A stretch of 64,000 nucleotides of DNA from Acanthosepion pharaonis (lineage: Eukaryota > Mollusca > Cephalopoda > Sepiida > Sepiidae), in assembly GCA_903632075.3 (NCBI GenBank), contig CAHIKZ030000252.1, forward strand, positions 462,501-526,500, in the 5' to 3' direction. The notes beneath the pieces were generated by a model that did no database searches, was not told where the DNA came from, and worked only from the letters and a program-made list of their open reading frames with translations. Positions 1 through 10,815 of this stretch are shown here, in pieces (positions within the stretch are counted from its first letter, which is position 1; each line of letters starts with the position of its first letter). The position numbers and the translations under genes were made by a program.

Positions 1-345
1 ATCGAAAAGATTCATCTTAGAATGCCCGAACTCTAAATAAAAGTGTGATAGGAAATTCCCAGAATACTTTTAAACGAAAACTGAATGGTTCGAATAAAAT
101 TTCCCCGTGTTTATTTTTCTCCTAAAAGGAATAAACGTCGCAGGCCGTCTATTTGAAAACAAAAAAAAAACAGTATGGATACATACACGCGCGTCATATA
201 ATTAAATATATATAAGAAAAACGACAGTAGGAATAAAGAAAAAAAGGGAAACCTTATTTTACGAACTCCTTTCGTGTCTCAATAAAGTCTATTAGCGTAC
301 AAAACACGCACCTGTATATGTGTAAAAATAGATAACATATATTCT
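1..345. other. AT-rich spacer
   Basis: No coding or repeat feature could be recognised; only short A-runs and low-complexity AT sequence. Confidence 0.5.
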
Positions 346-349
346 TTTA

Positions 350-560
350 CTCATTTCACAGCCAAAAAGGCAATAAAGCCACTAAGACGCAAGTGGTTAT
401 TGAATGTGAAATAATATGAGACATAGAAAAACATTATTGGGGAGAAAAACATCAGAAAAAAGTAAAACATTATTATTGAGCACTCTTTTAAGAATAGTGT
501 TTCGTTATCTGTACCAATATAAGTTTATGGCTTGGATGCCAGAATTCTAATAAAATCTAC
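350..560 (-). mobile_element. Jockey/CR1-type LINE, 3'-end scrap
   Basis: The plus strand carries the reverse complement of the conserved 3' end of the family at 8.2-11.4 kb: a TTCAC start, then 'gccactaagacgcaag', then a purine-rich stretch (gtgaaataatatgagac). The same order is found at 8205, 26093, 30408, 46034 and 58328. No coding sequence survives. The upstream limit is a guess. Confidence 0.5.
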
Positions 561-790
561 ATTCCCGGACCAAATGAAGATAGTCCATAGTTTTATTTGT
601 TTTAAACAAATGTTACAAAGTATAGTGAAGTAATGTAGGTAGAATTCATTTATGTGTTTATAAAACCTGTCAAAGCTGGGTAAATCTATACAGAATGCGT
701 ACACGCATGTTTATGTCCATGTGTGATGTTATCAGTATATACACAAGTTGTCTTCTTGTAACGCATGTAAATATAAGAGAAAAGACAAAC

Positions 791-883
791 GATATATATA
801 TATATATATATATATCTATATATGCTTATATATATACACATACATACTTATACATACATATATATATGTATATATATACATAC

Positions 884-949
<66 letters not shown>

Positions 950-976
950 ATGTATGTATATGTATATATGTATATA
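791..976. repeat. Compound (TA)n/(TACA)n/(TG)n microsatellite
   Basis: About 185 bp of TA dinucleotides interrupted by TACA/TACATA units and ending in (TG)n and (TATG)n. Open frames here translate to Tyr-Ile repeats and are not genes. Confidence 0.95.
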
Positions 977-1700
977 CACTCTAGTACATTTCAAATAAAC
1001 GAGCCGGAATGATGCAATTATTCTTGTTCCGAGAAAAATCCACCTGGCTCATCCTTGTTCCAACTCTTTTTTTTTTTTTTAAATATTACGTAAATTTCTT
1101 TCTATTGCGAGCTCTGGAGTAGAAAGCGCATCATTACTGTTAATTATTAAACAGAAAAAGTCAACTACAGCCATCCGTTTTATTCCTACAGTCCGTCTAT
1201 TTTAAATTCATGTGTATATAAATAATTATTTTCATATCAATTACAGTGGATGTCCATTTGCCATAATTCTGTGCAGTATATATTTATTATTATAAAATGC
1301 ACAACTGACTATATACTATGGATCCACAATCATAATTTGTATTCTGATATTTTATATTCTTTGCAAGTAATCTTTGTCTCTTTTAATGCAATAATATTCC
1401 TTAATATCTTAACCATAAATTTTATTTTTTTACTTAAATAAATAAACAAAATGAATACTTACTTTAGTTTTTATTTATTTTTTACTTTCTATTTTCTTGT
1501 GGTCTGTTTTGTTTAAACACAAATAATTATGTATCTGGAGAAGATATAATATTACAAAAACTGTTTCGTAAGATTTGAATCGCATTCCAATATATTAAAT
1601 TACTAGTAATATAACATTTAAGTGTAAGTATGTAATTTTAGATTTATTTTCATGTTATTACGGCCTAGATAACCGGTGGTATTGAATTGAATAAATTTCT
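977..1700. other. AT-rich spacer
   Basis: Contains a 14-nt T run near 1068 and a 63-codon open frame (1250-1441) of low-complexity hydrophobic composition with no recognisable similarity. Nothing else seen. Confidence 0.5.
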
Positions 1701-1701
1701 C

Positions 1702-1733
1702 ATATATGCAAAAATGTACATCCATGTTATCAA

Positions 1734-1786
<53 letters not shown>

Positions 1787-1839
1787 ATATATATATATAT
1801 ATATATATATAACATGGATGGACATTTTTGCACATATAT
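1702..1839. repeat. Inverted repeat enclosing a compound microsatellite
   Basis: Arms of about 29 bp at 1702-1730 (atatatgcaaaaatgtacat...) and 1809-1839 (reverse complement, two or three differences) flank a (CTGT)n-(CTAT)n-(TA)n core. The unit looks like a small palindromic element whose loop has expanded as a microsatellite. Confidence 0.75.
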
Positions 1840-2009
1840 ATATATATAATTCTTAAAACGTTATTATTTTAATACCGATGTTTTAGTAGACTCCTTGTTT
1901 TTATAAATATTTTAAGGTACGTCTGTGTGTATATAAAACACTGTTATGAGTATTGTTCCGGATAGTGGGGAATAGCGTCGGATAAAAAAAAAACATTCAT
2001 TCATGAGAA

Positions 2010-2010
<1 letters not shown>

Positions 2011-2046
<36 letters not shown>
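2011..2046. repeat. (TA)n microsatellite
   Basis: About 18 TA units; they supply the TA target next to the MITE that follows. Confidence 0.9.
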
Positions 2047-2050
<4 letters not shown>

Positions 2051-2147
2051 GTTGGTGCAAAAAATAATGACGTAATAATGTCGTTTTTATCGTATTTTTT
2101 AACGTCAAAAACGACATTATTACGTCATTATTTTTGCACCAACCTAA
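2047..2147. mobile_element. Mariner-type palindromic MITE, copy 1
   Basis: A 101-bp near-perfect palindrome that starts TTAGGTTGGTGCAAAAA and ends with its reverse complement, flanked by TA. The inner arm reads ATAATGACGTAATAATGTCG. The outer bases match what I recall of the terminal repeat of human Hsmar1 and its MITE MADE1 (TTAGGTTGGTGCAAAAGTAAT). Non-coding; it needs a mariner transposase in trans. Copies 2 and 3 are at 5227 and 21664. Confidence 0.9.
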
Positions 2148-2162
2148 TATATATACTGAAGG

Positions 2163-2330
2163 TGAAATCCTATTTTCTTACTGTCTTGTACATTCATCTT
2201 CTATGTGCTGTTAGCCTTCATGACGTTGGCGATCATGGCTCTTAGTAAATTTTGTCTTTTCGCTATCTCTCCTTAACCCTTTTCTACACAGTCTCGTTAT
2301 GTTGAGTATGCGCTGTCTTTATGTGCCACT
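2163..2330 (-). mobile_element. RTE/BovB-like LINE, 3' coding-end scrap
   Basis: On the minus strand a frame ending at 2201 reads NLLRAMIANVMKANST then stop. It matches the C-terminal signature (LLRATKDR..WRAMIA.VLKGHGT) seen at 33.5, 44.7 and 63.6 kb. The segment also resembles 5362-5507 on the plus strand. No catalytic part remains. Confidence 0.7.
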
Positions 2331-2388
2331 TCCATTTCATATCGTTCAGAGTAGTAGGAAATAATGTTGGATAAAAAAAATATTGATT

Positions 2389-2391
<3 letters not shown>

Positions 2392-2446
<55 letters not shown>

Positions 2447-2484
2447 TTATGATGGAATAAAGTGCTCAATATCAGAGACAGAGC

Positions 2485-2520
<36 letters not shown>

Positions 2521-2558
2521 TTATGATGGAATAAAGTGCTCAATATCAGAGACAGAGC

Positions 2559-2645
<87 letters not shown>

Positions 2646-2660
2646 TGTGTGTAAATTATA
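2392..2660. repeat. Duplicated 46-bp module embedded in (TA)n/(TG)n
   Basis: Two nearly identical modules (2443-2490 and 2515-2562; tatagtgttatgatggaat followed by aaagtgctcaatatcagaga) each lie between (TA)n runs. The second continues into (TA)n and then (TG)n up to about 2652. Relatives of the module occur next to (TA)n at 19265-19305 and, inverted, at 62815-62870. Confidence 0.85.
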
Positions 2661-3030
2661 GTAATTCACAAATTTCTAAACCTACGCTAGATGCCGCTTT
2701 CAATGGTCTGGATTGAGCGGCTTGGTGATGGATAAATGGTTGCTCTTGGTGTCAGTCTTGTACATTATGTGTGTTACGATAAATATCACGACCGTAAATA
2801 GGATAGACTGCGCTATATTTTATACAGTAACTTCTTTCCGTCTTTGCCACAGTATCCCGCTGGTATGATGCTTGCGTCGCATTCTAACGGTCCAGGTTCG
2901 TTTCTCAGTTTAAGTCGAGGATGCACACTGCTGTTGTGTTCCAAAATGGACGAAACAGTCGTCCTGTGCTTTTCTGCATGTGGGTGTTGAATATTCTGAG
3001 TCTATACCTGAGAAATTATTATGAATGAAC
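2661..3030. other. Unclassified stretch with B-box-like and hammerhead-like scraps
   Basis: No coding sequence. A B-box-like string (GGTTCGTTTCT) near 2895 suggests an old tRNA-derived SINE. At 2935-2960 a small stem (GTTCC-AAAAT-GGAC) is followed by GAAAC-A-GTC, the order found on the 3' side of a hammerhead core, but the expected CTGANGA upstream is corrupted. Confidence 0.35.
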
Positions 3031-3076
<46 letters not shown>

Positions 3077-3159
3077 TTATCAGGAATTAATGGGATTCAT
3101 TTATTAATTATTTCTATCCTGATTACACAGTTTCATGGCCCATGTCCACTTCTCAAGTG

Positions 3160-3214
<55 letters not shown>
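3031..3214. repeat. Two (TA)n arrays, the first with (TG)n
   Basis: (TA)n-(TG)n at 3031-3076 and (TA)n at 3160-3214, separated by about 85 bp of ordinary sequence. A 73-codon frame across them is a repeat artefact. Confidence 0.9.
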
Positions 3215-3219
<5 letters not shown>

Positions 3220-3604
3220 CTGTGTGGAGGTGGGAGTAAATTTATGTGTGAATATATATAACATTAACTTTCTTATATGATAAATAGTTTTGTTATTTTT
3301 CGGTACACTCTTTTTAGTACTAGCTTTCTTTATAATTTGTTTGCATTATAATTATATATTTCTGTATCTTTATGTTTCTAATATCGGTTTAACCTTTTCT
3401 TTGAGCTTCATTTATAATTATTTTAGTTTTTATTAAATATAAGCACCGTATTAAATATACCTGGATATAAGATAATCGCTTAAATATGAATAAGAATATA
3501 AAAAAATATACTCTTCTCAACAAAAAAAAAATATATATATATATATTTTCACGAAATAAAGAAATAAATCAGAAACTAAATTAACTGCAAATAATTTTTA
3601 TTAT
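3215..3604. other. AT-rich spacer
   Basis: Low-complexity AT sequence and a short (TA)n at 3532-3546; nothing recognisable. Confidence 0.5.
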
Positions 3605-3700
3605 AATATGTGTCTTTTTCCAGTAGGCACCCGAGAGGATATTTCCCCGATCACTACAATATTAACCAGTTCGAATCAACTGTTATCCTTACTGAATTTG
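3605..3700 (+). mobile_element. Jockey/CR1-type LINE, C-terminal scrap
   Basis: A plus-strand frame reads GYFPDHYNINQFES, matching the last coding block of the family (CFPDHYN.NLFK) seen at 4.1 kb (minus) and 38.6 kb (plus). No other part survives. Confidence 0.6.
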
Positions 3701-3733
3701 TTAAAATGAATTTATTCATTAAAATGTATCACT

Positions 3734-3772
3734 CTGAAGAGGCAGGTCAAAATTATCTGTCGAAATAAATTT
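3734..3772 (+). other. CTGAAGA-hairpin-GAAA motif
   Basis: CTGAAGA (3734-3740), a 7-bp stem (GGCAGGT/ATCTGTC) around an A/T loop, then GAAA (3762-3765) and a self-complementary TAAATTTA. This is the core order of a hammerhead ribozyme. A 10-bp outer stem can form (CATTAAAATG with CATCTTTAATG, one bulge) but it does not abut the core, so activity is not supported. Confidence 0.4.
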
Positions 3773-3810
3773 ATTACCATCTTTAATGTGATTTCATGTG
3801 TTTTACTATG

Positions 3811-3812
<2 letters not shown>

Positions 3813-3885
<73 letters not shown>

Positions 3886-3890
3886 TATAT
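3813..3890. repeat. (TA)n microsatellite
   Basis: About 37 TA units with one C interruption. A 90-codon frame through it is an artefact. Confidence 0.95.
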
Positions 3891-4017
3891 AAAAAGCTGG
3901 ATTTGTATTTATTCTTGATATATTATAAATTGAAATCAGGGATGATATATCCTGCAGTTTATGAATACTTTATTTCCCATCAAATAATTCAAGCATTTTT
4001 TTTGTTTTTTTACAATA

Positions 4018-4790
4018 AGGTTCACCCTGTACAAGGCCCGCGGGCTATTCGAGGTAGATGGTTACGTTAAGAAGACATTTGAGTGTATACAAGTGGGGGA
4101 TAACTATCAACACGAGACTTGAATAGGTTAACGTTGTAGTGATCAGGGGAACATCCTTTTGGGAGTTGGTTCCGCAGAGCAGTGGTTCGTGAGAAGCTGG
4201 TCCCGTGAAAACTATTTCTCACCAATGGAATATGGAGGGAATATGGGTGGTTTGCTACTATGTAAGTGGTATGGCGTGTTCTGGCCGTGAAGGTTTGACT
4301 TAGCGCGACCAGGAAATGTATTCGGCCGTGCACTTTCCGTGAAAGTAGCGGTAGAGCCGCGAGGCCTTGCCACATCCCGCCTGTGTGAGAGAGATTGAAG
4401 GGTGGTGAATAATTTATTACCAATAAGGGCTCGTAGAATTATTCTCCGCCCTTCAACCTCTCCACAGAGACGCTTTTGTACTCTGTCAAGACTAGAGAGT
4501 AAGGCCTGGGCAGTTCCCGTCCGAATATGACAAATATACTCCATCTTTGGCCTGATCTCTCTCAAGTAAACTTTGAAGTTAAGAGGAGGAGTCAGGTACT
4601 TACTGAAGCATTACAGGGAGCTCGACAGTTTTACTTGCCTCCTTAGCAATGGTTCGTATGTACGAGTTCCACTTGAGGTCGGTTTGAGTTTGAGCCCGGA
4701 CAGTCTTTCAAGGCGCAGTGCTTCCCCAAGAGGACCTTCGTTCATCCTGATTGGTGATAGGTCGGGGTCATATCGTCGATGATGGAATGT
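4018..4790 (-). pseudogene. Jockey/CR1-type LINE, C-terminal pseudogene (divergent subfamily)
   Basis: Reading down from about 4790, minus-strand pieces in shifting frames match the region after the reverse transcriptase: RPKMEYICHI (usual RP.MEYC.HIW), LDRVQKRL, LQSLSHRRDVA, then a CSPDHYNVNLFKSRVDSY block. The element ends at the plus-strand TTCACCCTGTACAAGG, the reverse complement of the 3' end at 38.7 kb. Several frameshifts separate the blocks. Divergence from the 8.2-11.4 kb copy suggests a different subfamily. The product would be an LINE ORF2 fragment; it is not functional. Confidence 0.8.
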
Positions 4791-4929
4791 AAATAGCTCG
4801 GTCGTCTAACCACAGAAGAAAATATAACGATACTCAATGCTTAAAATTAATATGGTATGTATATGTTCTCTAGAAAGTTTAAAAATCTTAATACAATACA
4901 TGCAAAATATACGTGAATAAACTGTTTTT

Positions 4930-5226
4930 TACTGTTGTTCTAATGATAGCTGTGGTGCGTATAATAGTAAGGAAATACCAATTTTACGATATATTTTACG
5001 TATAATGTACAAAAATAGAAAGGGGTGCATGACAGTGAATGCTGGACAATCTTTTCACTGATGAAGAACAGACAGGAAGCAACAAAAATAGTGTTCTGCA
5101 GAAGAATGGTGAGAATGTCATGGACAACACATGAGCAATGGCGATGTTTTAAAGAAAATGTAAACAAAAAATGACAGTTAGCATCAGACGCTTGAAATTC
5201 TTAAGCACATAAAGAGGGCTTAGATA
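4930..5226 (+). pseudogene. RTE/BovB-like LINE remnant, part before the MITE
   Basis: Plus-strand frames match the segment after the RTE reverse transcriptase: ECWTIFSLMKNRQEATKIVF, CRRMVRMSWTTHEQ, then a LKFLSTKRGL-like block. The same blocks occur at 33.15-33.4 kb. The copy is broken by stops and then by a MITE at 5227; the reading frame resumes at 5328 once the MITE and one TA are discounted. No catalytic YADD box is present, so only the distal part of ORF2 was inserted or survived. Confidence 0.75.
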
Positions 5227-5325
5227 TTAGGTTGGTGCAAAAATAATGACGTAATAATGTCGTTTTTGATGTATTTTTTAACGTCAAAACGACATTATTA
5301 CGTCATTATTTTTGCACCAACCTAA
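5227..5325. mobile_element. Mariner-type palindromic MITE, copy 2
   Basis: A 99-bp palindrome with the TTAGGTTGGTGCAAAAATAA terminal repeat and exact TA target duplications at 5225-5226 and 5326-5327. It interrupts the RTE-like LINE remnant; ignoring it and one TA gives a continuous block (KEGLDNLRLAVHIEGK) matching the LINE family. This fixes both boundaries and the order of insertion. Confidence 0.95.
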
Positions 5326-5327
5326 TA

Positions 5328-5520
5328 ATTTAAGACTGGCAGTACATATTGAAGGCAAGTTGGATATAAAAATAGCGCATGATCTACATAACGAGATTGT
5401 GCAGAAAAGGGTTAAGGAGAGATAATGAAATGAGAAAATTTCCAAAGATCTACAAAAGACAGGAAATTTTGGAGATCGCCAACGTCATAGAAGGAAACAG
5501 TACATAGAAGGAGGTGAATG
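5328..5520 (+). pseudogene. RTE/BovB-like LINE remnant, part after the MITE
   Basis: Continuation of 4930-5226. It begins with NLRLAVHIEGK and then degenerates; 5470-5507 (gatcgccaacgtcatagaag) matches the 3' coding end at 2201-2262 on the minus strand. Non-functional. Confidence 0.7.
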
Positions 5521-5564
5521 TAAAAAAACAAAAAAAACGTTAAGAACATAGGATTGCACTATCA

Positions 5565-5565
<1 letters not shown>

Positions 5566-5622
<57 letters not shown>
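5566..5622. repeat. (TA)n microsatellite
   Basis: About 28 TA units, 40 bp past a LINE remnant. Confidence 0.95.
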
Positions 5623-5625
<3 letters not shown>

Positions 5626-5824
5626 TGATAAGTGTAAAAGAGAAAGTTGATAAAAAGAAAAAAGAGAAATGAATAAAAGGTTATATAAAAGAAAGAAAAT
5701 GAAAAATATGAGTAGTAAATTGTTGATGTACTCTAAAGAGTGGGAGGTCGAGTCCACCTAGAAATGTCTGGAATGGGTGCTGTAGGTTAACATCCCTTAG
5801 CAACGTCACAAACTTTTCATACTA

Positions 5825-5827
<3 letters not shown>

Positions 5828-5918
<91 letters not shown>
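5828..5918. repeat. (TA)n microsatellite
   Basis: About 45 uninterrupted TA units. Confidence 0.95.
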
Positions 5919-5919
<1 letters not shown>

Positions 5920-6163
5920 CTTCAGTGTTATTTTTTAATAGATACATATTTGAGTAGACGCTTTGATTATTTATTAAACTGCATATTTATTTATTTTCTT
6001 CTGCCGACATGAATATTCGAAAAATCATATTAAAGACTTATATGCGCACTTCTGTAAGATTTGAACTTGGGTCCCCCCAGGAAGGTGAAGTTTTATTTAA
6101 GTAGCCAGAATTCTCTCAAATATGTTTTGTTAAATAATATAGACAAGTACTGACTATCAGTAT

Positions 6164-6168
<5 letters not shown>

Positions 6169-6260
<92 letters not shown>
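6169..6260. repeat. (TA)n microsatellite
   Basis: About 45 uninterrupted TA units. Confidence 0.95.
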
Positions 6261-6261
<1 letters not shown>

Positions 6262-7221
6262 AGTATTAAATATAGTTATATGTGTCTTGACACAGTCTAG
6301 CCATTTCATTCAGTTTCCTTACTCTTGTTTTTGTAAATATCCCGTATTTGGATAACAGAGGATTTGCCAAGGAAGGGGAAATGTTAAAACCTGTACCCGA
6401 ATTTAACGTGGATGGTTTAGCAATCAGGACACTTTCTAGATATTTCCGCCTCTTTGAATTAAAGTAGAATTTTTAAGATCGGAATTATGGTCAGACTCAT
6501 TAAGGTGAACGAATAATGCATTGCGTGGCTGGTTTTGTAAAATATCTCTTCTGTGTTCATGCAAACTTTTATTTAATTTCCTTGAGCTATTTTTCTTACA
6601 CATTCATTTTGGTCGTCATTACAGTTTGTAGAGTAAATTCCTGCTCGCTGGTTGATATTATTTTGTTTTGTACTCATTAAGTCTCTTATTATTTTAGAAT
6701 TTTACTGCTTCCTTGGGGGTAATCCCATTAAAAAAAGAAGCAAAAGAAACAAAAACAAATTATGTTAAGCTTATATAAATCATTTTCAATTGTAGTTGTA
6801 ATGGTGTTGGTATGTTGTGTAATGTATCTCGTTTCGTTATATTTTTTATTGTCGTTTATTTTGGGTTAGTGAGTTCCATCCTCCTAAGGGGTCCAGTATT
6901 TATGTCCTCATACCAAACTAAAATTTGCTTGTTAAACAGCTAATGAATCTATTCAAATTCGATAAGAGATTGTAGGTCAGTATATTACAGCGTTACACGA
7001 TAATCAAGATTAAATGAATACCATGACAGTGACTTTTGTGGTTTATTTTCCTGAGAAAATATATTTAGGCAAGAAATTGAATGATACGTCATATTCAAAA
7101 CAGGGCCCAATAAATTAACCTAAGTTTAACAATAAAATTAAGTTTACATCAAAAGAAATGTGTCTATATTTGCATTTGTTTATATCTATTTATATCACTT
7201 TAACGTCTCGTATTCCAACTT
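6261..7221. other. Spacer without recognisable features
   Basis: AT-rich single-copy-looking sequence; no long frame and no repeat match within the window. Confidence 0.5.
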
Positions 7222-7235
7222 GCACACACACACAG

Positions 7236-7291
<56 letters not shown>
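7222..7291. repeat. (CA)n-(TA)n-(TG)n microsatellite
   Basis: A short (CA)n, then (TA)n, then about 21 TG units. Confidence 0.95.
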
Positions 7292-8204
7292 ATTTTATGC
7301 CGACGTGATTTGTAATTTGAGAATCCCTATGAAAAAGCAAAATGTTTAAATCTTACTGAGAAACCTATCAGTATTTGACTTTGAAAGTGTTCCCGGAGAA
7401 ACGAAACGCGTTGGCATAAAAAGGCATTCCTTTTTCCTATCTTTTTCTAATATTGTCTTTGCAGACATATTTCTTTATATCTAACGATATGTTTTGAATA
7501 TATAAATATATATCTTTTCGATTTTTTTAAATTGAGAATACCTAATTTAGAATACGGGTACACGTTCTATTGTCTTCCTGGATCTTGTTTTCTGTTTTCT
7601 GTTACTGTAAAATTGTTGTGGGTGTCTAAAAACGTTTTTGAGACTTCTGTGTAATTTGCAGAAACGCCCCTTTCTTACCTAGGTATAGATCCCTTCTTCG
7701 TGTAATGATTTCACCGTTTTTCTGTGTCAGCGACTTGAGAATGAGGCAAAGATAAAAGCGATGTGAAATTTGAAATTACAAAATGTATAAGTATAGTAAC
7801 TGTTGATTTTTAATTATATAATTTTAAGGGAGAATTAAGTAATATTTTCAGTGCATCATTAAAATTATTTATCATAATAATATCCAGTAAGACAACATTC
7901 TTAAAAGTATTATTTTTTTTCTTATTATAAACGTTATTTTTTATTAAGTGTTTGAATTAATATCTGTCTTTTTTTTTATTTTTCATAAACAAGTTAAAAT
8001 AATAACAACCGGTCAGATCGATTAGTCTTACTTAAGAAAAACGTTTCTCTCAACTTGAATCGATCCTTTATCCAATTTATCCATCAGAGAATCCCCTTCT
8101 GTTGACGATGCGTGCCCTTACCAATTTGGTCACAGGAGACCTGTTTGGTAAAGCAAATTTTATTTACCTATTTAAAGAAACACGCATTTTTTGTTGGGGC
8201 TTTT
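7292..8204. other. Spacer with a possible Penelope-like scrap
   Basis: Near 7390-7416 the string GTTCCCGGAG...ACGAAACGCGTTGGC resembles GAAACGCGT-type motifs that I associate with Penelope-like retroelement ends. The CTGANGA partner is not intact. The rest holds nothing recognisable. Confidence 0.3.
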
Positions 8205-8576
8205 TTTAAGCGTTTCACCCCAAGCAAGGCGGAAAGCCACAAGCACGCAAGGGGTTATAGAGAGTTGGAGCGAGAGCAAATAGGAGTGATAGAGGAAAAG
8301 ATGAAGAGAAGGATAGGGGATAGATCAAGGCATCTGGAGACGTCGATTGATATTACATTTGAATAGTTGGAGATTATACCTATCAGGGAAACAGAAAAAA
8401 AGGAGGGAGGGAGGGAGTTCTACAGGCGAGAGGTGCAAGACATGAAGCTATTGGAGTAGAAGAGACGGCTACATTTAACAGTTTCGACATTGAAAGGGTG
8501 TAAGCGAGATGCCAACCTAGTAAAACGCTTAAATTCATGAAGTCTGGGAAACAGCGAAAGCAGCTCATCGGAGCAG

Positions 8577-9053
8577 TTACCATGAAAATATTTGTAAAAA
8601 AAGACAGAGGGAGGCGACAGCACGTCTGTGAGAGAGCAACTGCAGATGACCTGCCAGATCAGGGCCAGTTACATTGCATATTCGTCTCTGGATCTTATCA
8701 AGAACCTTGAGACAAACAGAAGGGGCACCGGACCATATATGGCAGCAATACTCCATGCAAGGGCGAATGGTTGATTTGTAGATTTGAAGGATCGACTCCG
8801 ACGAGAAAAATTTCCTGGCGCGGCCCAGGGAGCCAACTTTCCTTGCGGTGGACAAAGCTATTAACTCAATGTATTTGGTCCATCTTAGGTCAGCAGTCAA
8901 TGTGAGACCGAGTAGTCGCAAAGAGGAGTTCTCGAGAAGTTGAGCGTCAGACATTCTAATGGAGGGCAGGGATGGTTCTCTGTGATGAATAATAAAGAGC
9001 AGTTTTGTTTTTGAGACGTTAAAGTTAACCAGCCAATTCTTGCCCCAGTTCAT
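8577..9053 (-). pseudogene. LINE ORF2 C-terminal region
   Basis: A 158-residue frame downstream of the RT: NWLVNFNVSKTKLLFI (thumb-proximal block), LRLLGLTLTADLRW, AARKV-like KVGSLGRARKFF, RPCMEYCCHIWSGAPS and LDKIQRRIC, ending after LSHRRAVASLCLF. A closely related block is at 58442-59095, so the two copies can be aligned directly. Function of the region after RT is not established. Confidence 0.85.
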
Positions 9054-9311
9054 AACCGACTGGAGGTTCTTTTTGAGACAAATGGCTAGATTACTTTTGT
9101 CAACGACAAAAGATTTGTTTTTGAGGCAGGAGTAAATTGTAGTGTCGTCCGCGTAGATACCTTATTGAAAATCTATGACGTTGATGAAGATAAGGAACAG
9201 AATAGGGCCTAGGATGGAGCCTTGGGGCACACCTGTGTTCGTGGGATAGGAGCTGGATGAGAATCCTTTGAGAACGACCTTCAATACACGGTTTAACAGG
9301 AATGATTGTAT

Positions 9312-9788
9312 TTAGTCAAACAATCGGCCTGAAATTCCGTAACCCTGAAGCTTGAGAAGAAGGCTGGCATGCCAAACTCTATCAAACGCTTTGGAGATAT
9401 CTAGAGCCACGGTACGAGCTTCTCCGTTATTATGAAGGGCTTTGTAAACAATTTCAGTGATGGTCGTAAACACATCACCTGTAGAACGGGCAAAGCGGAA
9501 ACCATATTGTTTGTCGGAGAGCAGATCATGAGATGTACAGTGCTTAACCACTTCAGCATTGATTAAAGCTTCGAAGACTTTGCCGAAGAGGGGTAGGAGA
9601 CTGATAGGACGGTAATTAGAAGGGTCAGAAGGGTCTCCAGAGTTCTTAAAGACAGGAACAATGGATGAGGACTTCCAACAGTCTGAAAAACAAGATTCAT
9701 TGAGGCAGTAGTTATATAATTTGGAGATGGCTGGGGCCAGTTCAGGCGTACATTTCTTCAGGACAATGACTGGTATCCCATCTCCCAA
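9312..9788 (-). pseudogene. LINE ORF2 reverse transcriptase fragment
   Basis: A 158-residue frame with classical RT blocks: GDGIPVIVLKKC (block 0/1), SSIVPVFKNSGDPSDPSNYR then PISLLP (block 2), KQYGFRFARST (block 2a) and VALDISKAFDRVWH, in which ALDISKAFD holds the first catalytic Asp (block A). The frame ends before block C; the expected YADD region lies near 9150 and is disrupted (plus-strand 'gtcgtccgcgtagatacc'). In an intact LINE this domain copies the element RNA at the nicked target. Confidence 0.9.
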
Positions 9789-10365
9789 CTAGCCTTGTGG
9801 GGGTCTAAATTAGAGATAATGTCCAATACCGATTACGGGATTATTTGCAGCTCGCTCAATAGAGCTTTAGTTCTAAGGGGGAAATCAGGTGTCGATACAC
9901 TGGAAGAGTAGTGCGTTAAATTGAATGAGAATTTCCGAACAAAGCACTCAGCCTTGTCGGCAGAAGATGTCAGAACTTCGAACTGGTTGAACAAAGGAGG
10001 TATAGAGGGTTATTGTTAAGTACGCTCTTGCAGAGACGCCAATAATCCTTGGAGCCAAATTTGCGAGACGCAATACGTTCTTTCATTCGAGTAGCAAATA
10101 GTGACTTTGCTTCATTGAGGACACACTTACACTCGTTACGGGCAGAGACAAAGAGACGTCTATTGCAGTCAGGCAGGTCTCTACAATATAGCTGGAAGAA
10201 GTGTTTCCTATGGGCAATGGCAGCTGAGCAAGCAGCGGAGAACCAAGGGGAGGAGCGCAATTTGACCTTACATTTCCTTGAGGGGATGAAAGCCTCGATT
10301 CCAGCTTTGACTTAGGAGGAGACCTCGGAAGCACATTCTTGAACGGGGAGCGTAAAGACAACATC

Positions 10366-10650
10366 CTAGGGGACATCACGGAACAAGTCCCAGTCTGCTC
10401 GTTGATAGCAGAACGAGGTTCTTGTGGTAGGAGGTTCTTTGCGGGGTGTGGAGTTGAAGGAGATGTTGATTGACACTACAGCATGATCAGAATTGCCAAG
10501 AGGGCAGAGCTGCGTGGTGCTACAGAACTCGTGGATGGAGGTAAAAAATACATCGAGAAGAGAAGCCTTACCGTCACATTTGTAGGGAAAACGTCTGGGG
10601 AAGTTAGAGGGATTGAGAAATTGAAAAAGTAAGGGTTTGAATGCCTGCAA
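10366..10650 (-). pseudogene. LINE endonuclease C-terminal fragment (SDH motif)
   Basis: The minus-strand frame includes LPLLFQFLNPSNFPRR-like sequence, LLDVFFTSIHEFC and LGNSDHAVVSINISF; the last holds the Ser-Asp-His motif that closes APE endonuclease domains. It is followed by RADWDLFRDVP, typical of the linker before the reverse transcriptase. Separated by frameshifts from 10816-11181. Confidence 0.8.
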
Positions 10651-10815
10651 GGTCAGTAGTAGCGTTTTTAAGCCGTATTGGCGTTAAAATCAGCAGACAC
10701 GAATATGTGAGCAAACGGATGGAGAGAGAGAGAGAGCCTTGTCAATGCTGTCAGAAATGCATTCAGTTATACCAGTCTTGGAAGGATGGTGAGCGATAAA
10801 GGAAGAAGAGATAGC

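Noticed and set aside
695..1012. Frames rich in Tyr-Ile across (TA)n arrays here and at many other sites
   Set aside because: Translated microsatellites.
4573..4782. 69-codon plus-strand frame
   Set aside because: Antisense shadow of a minus-strand LINE C-terminal remnant.
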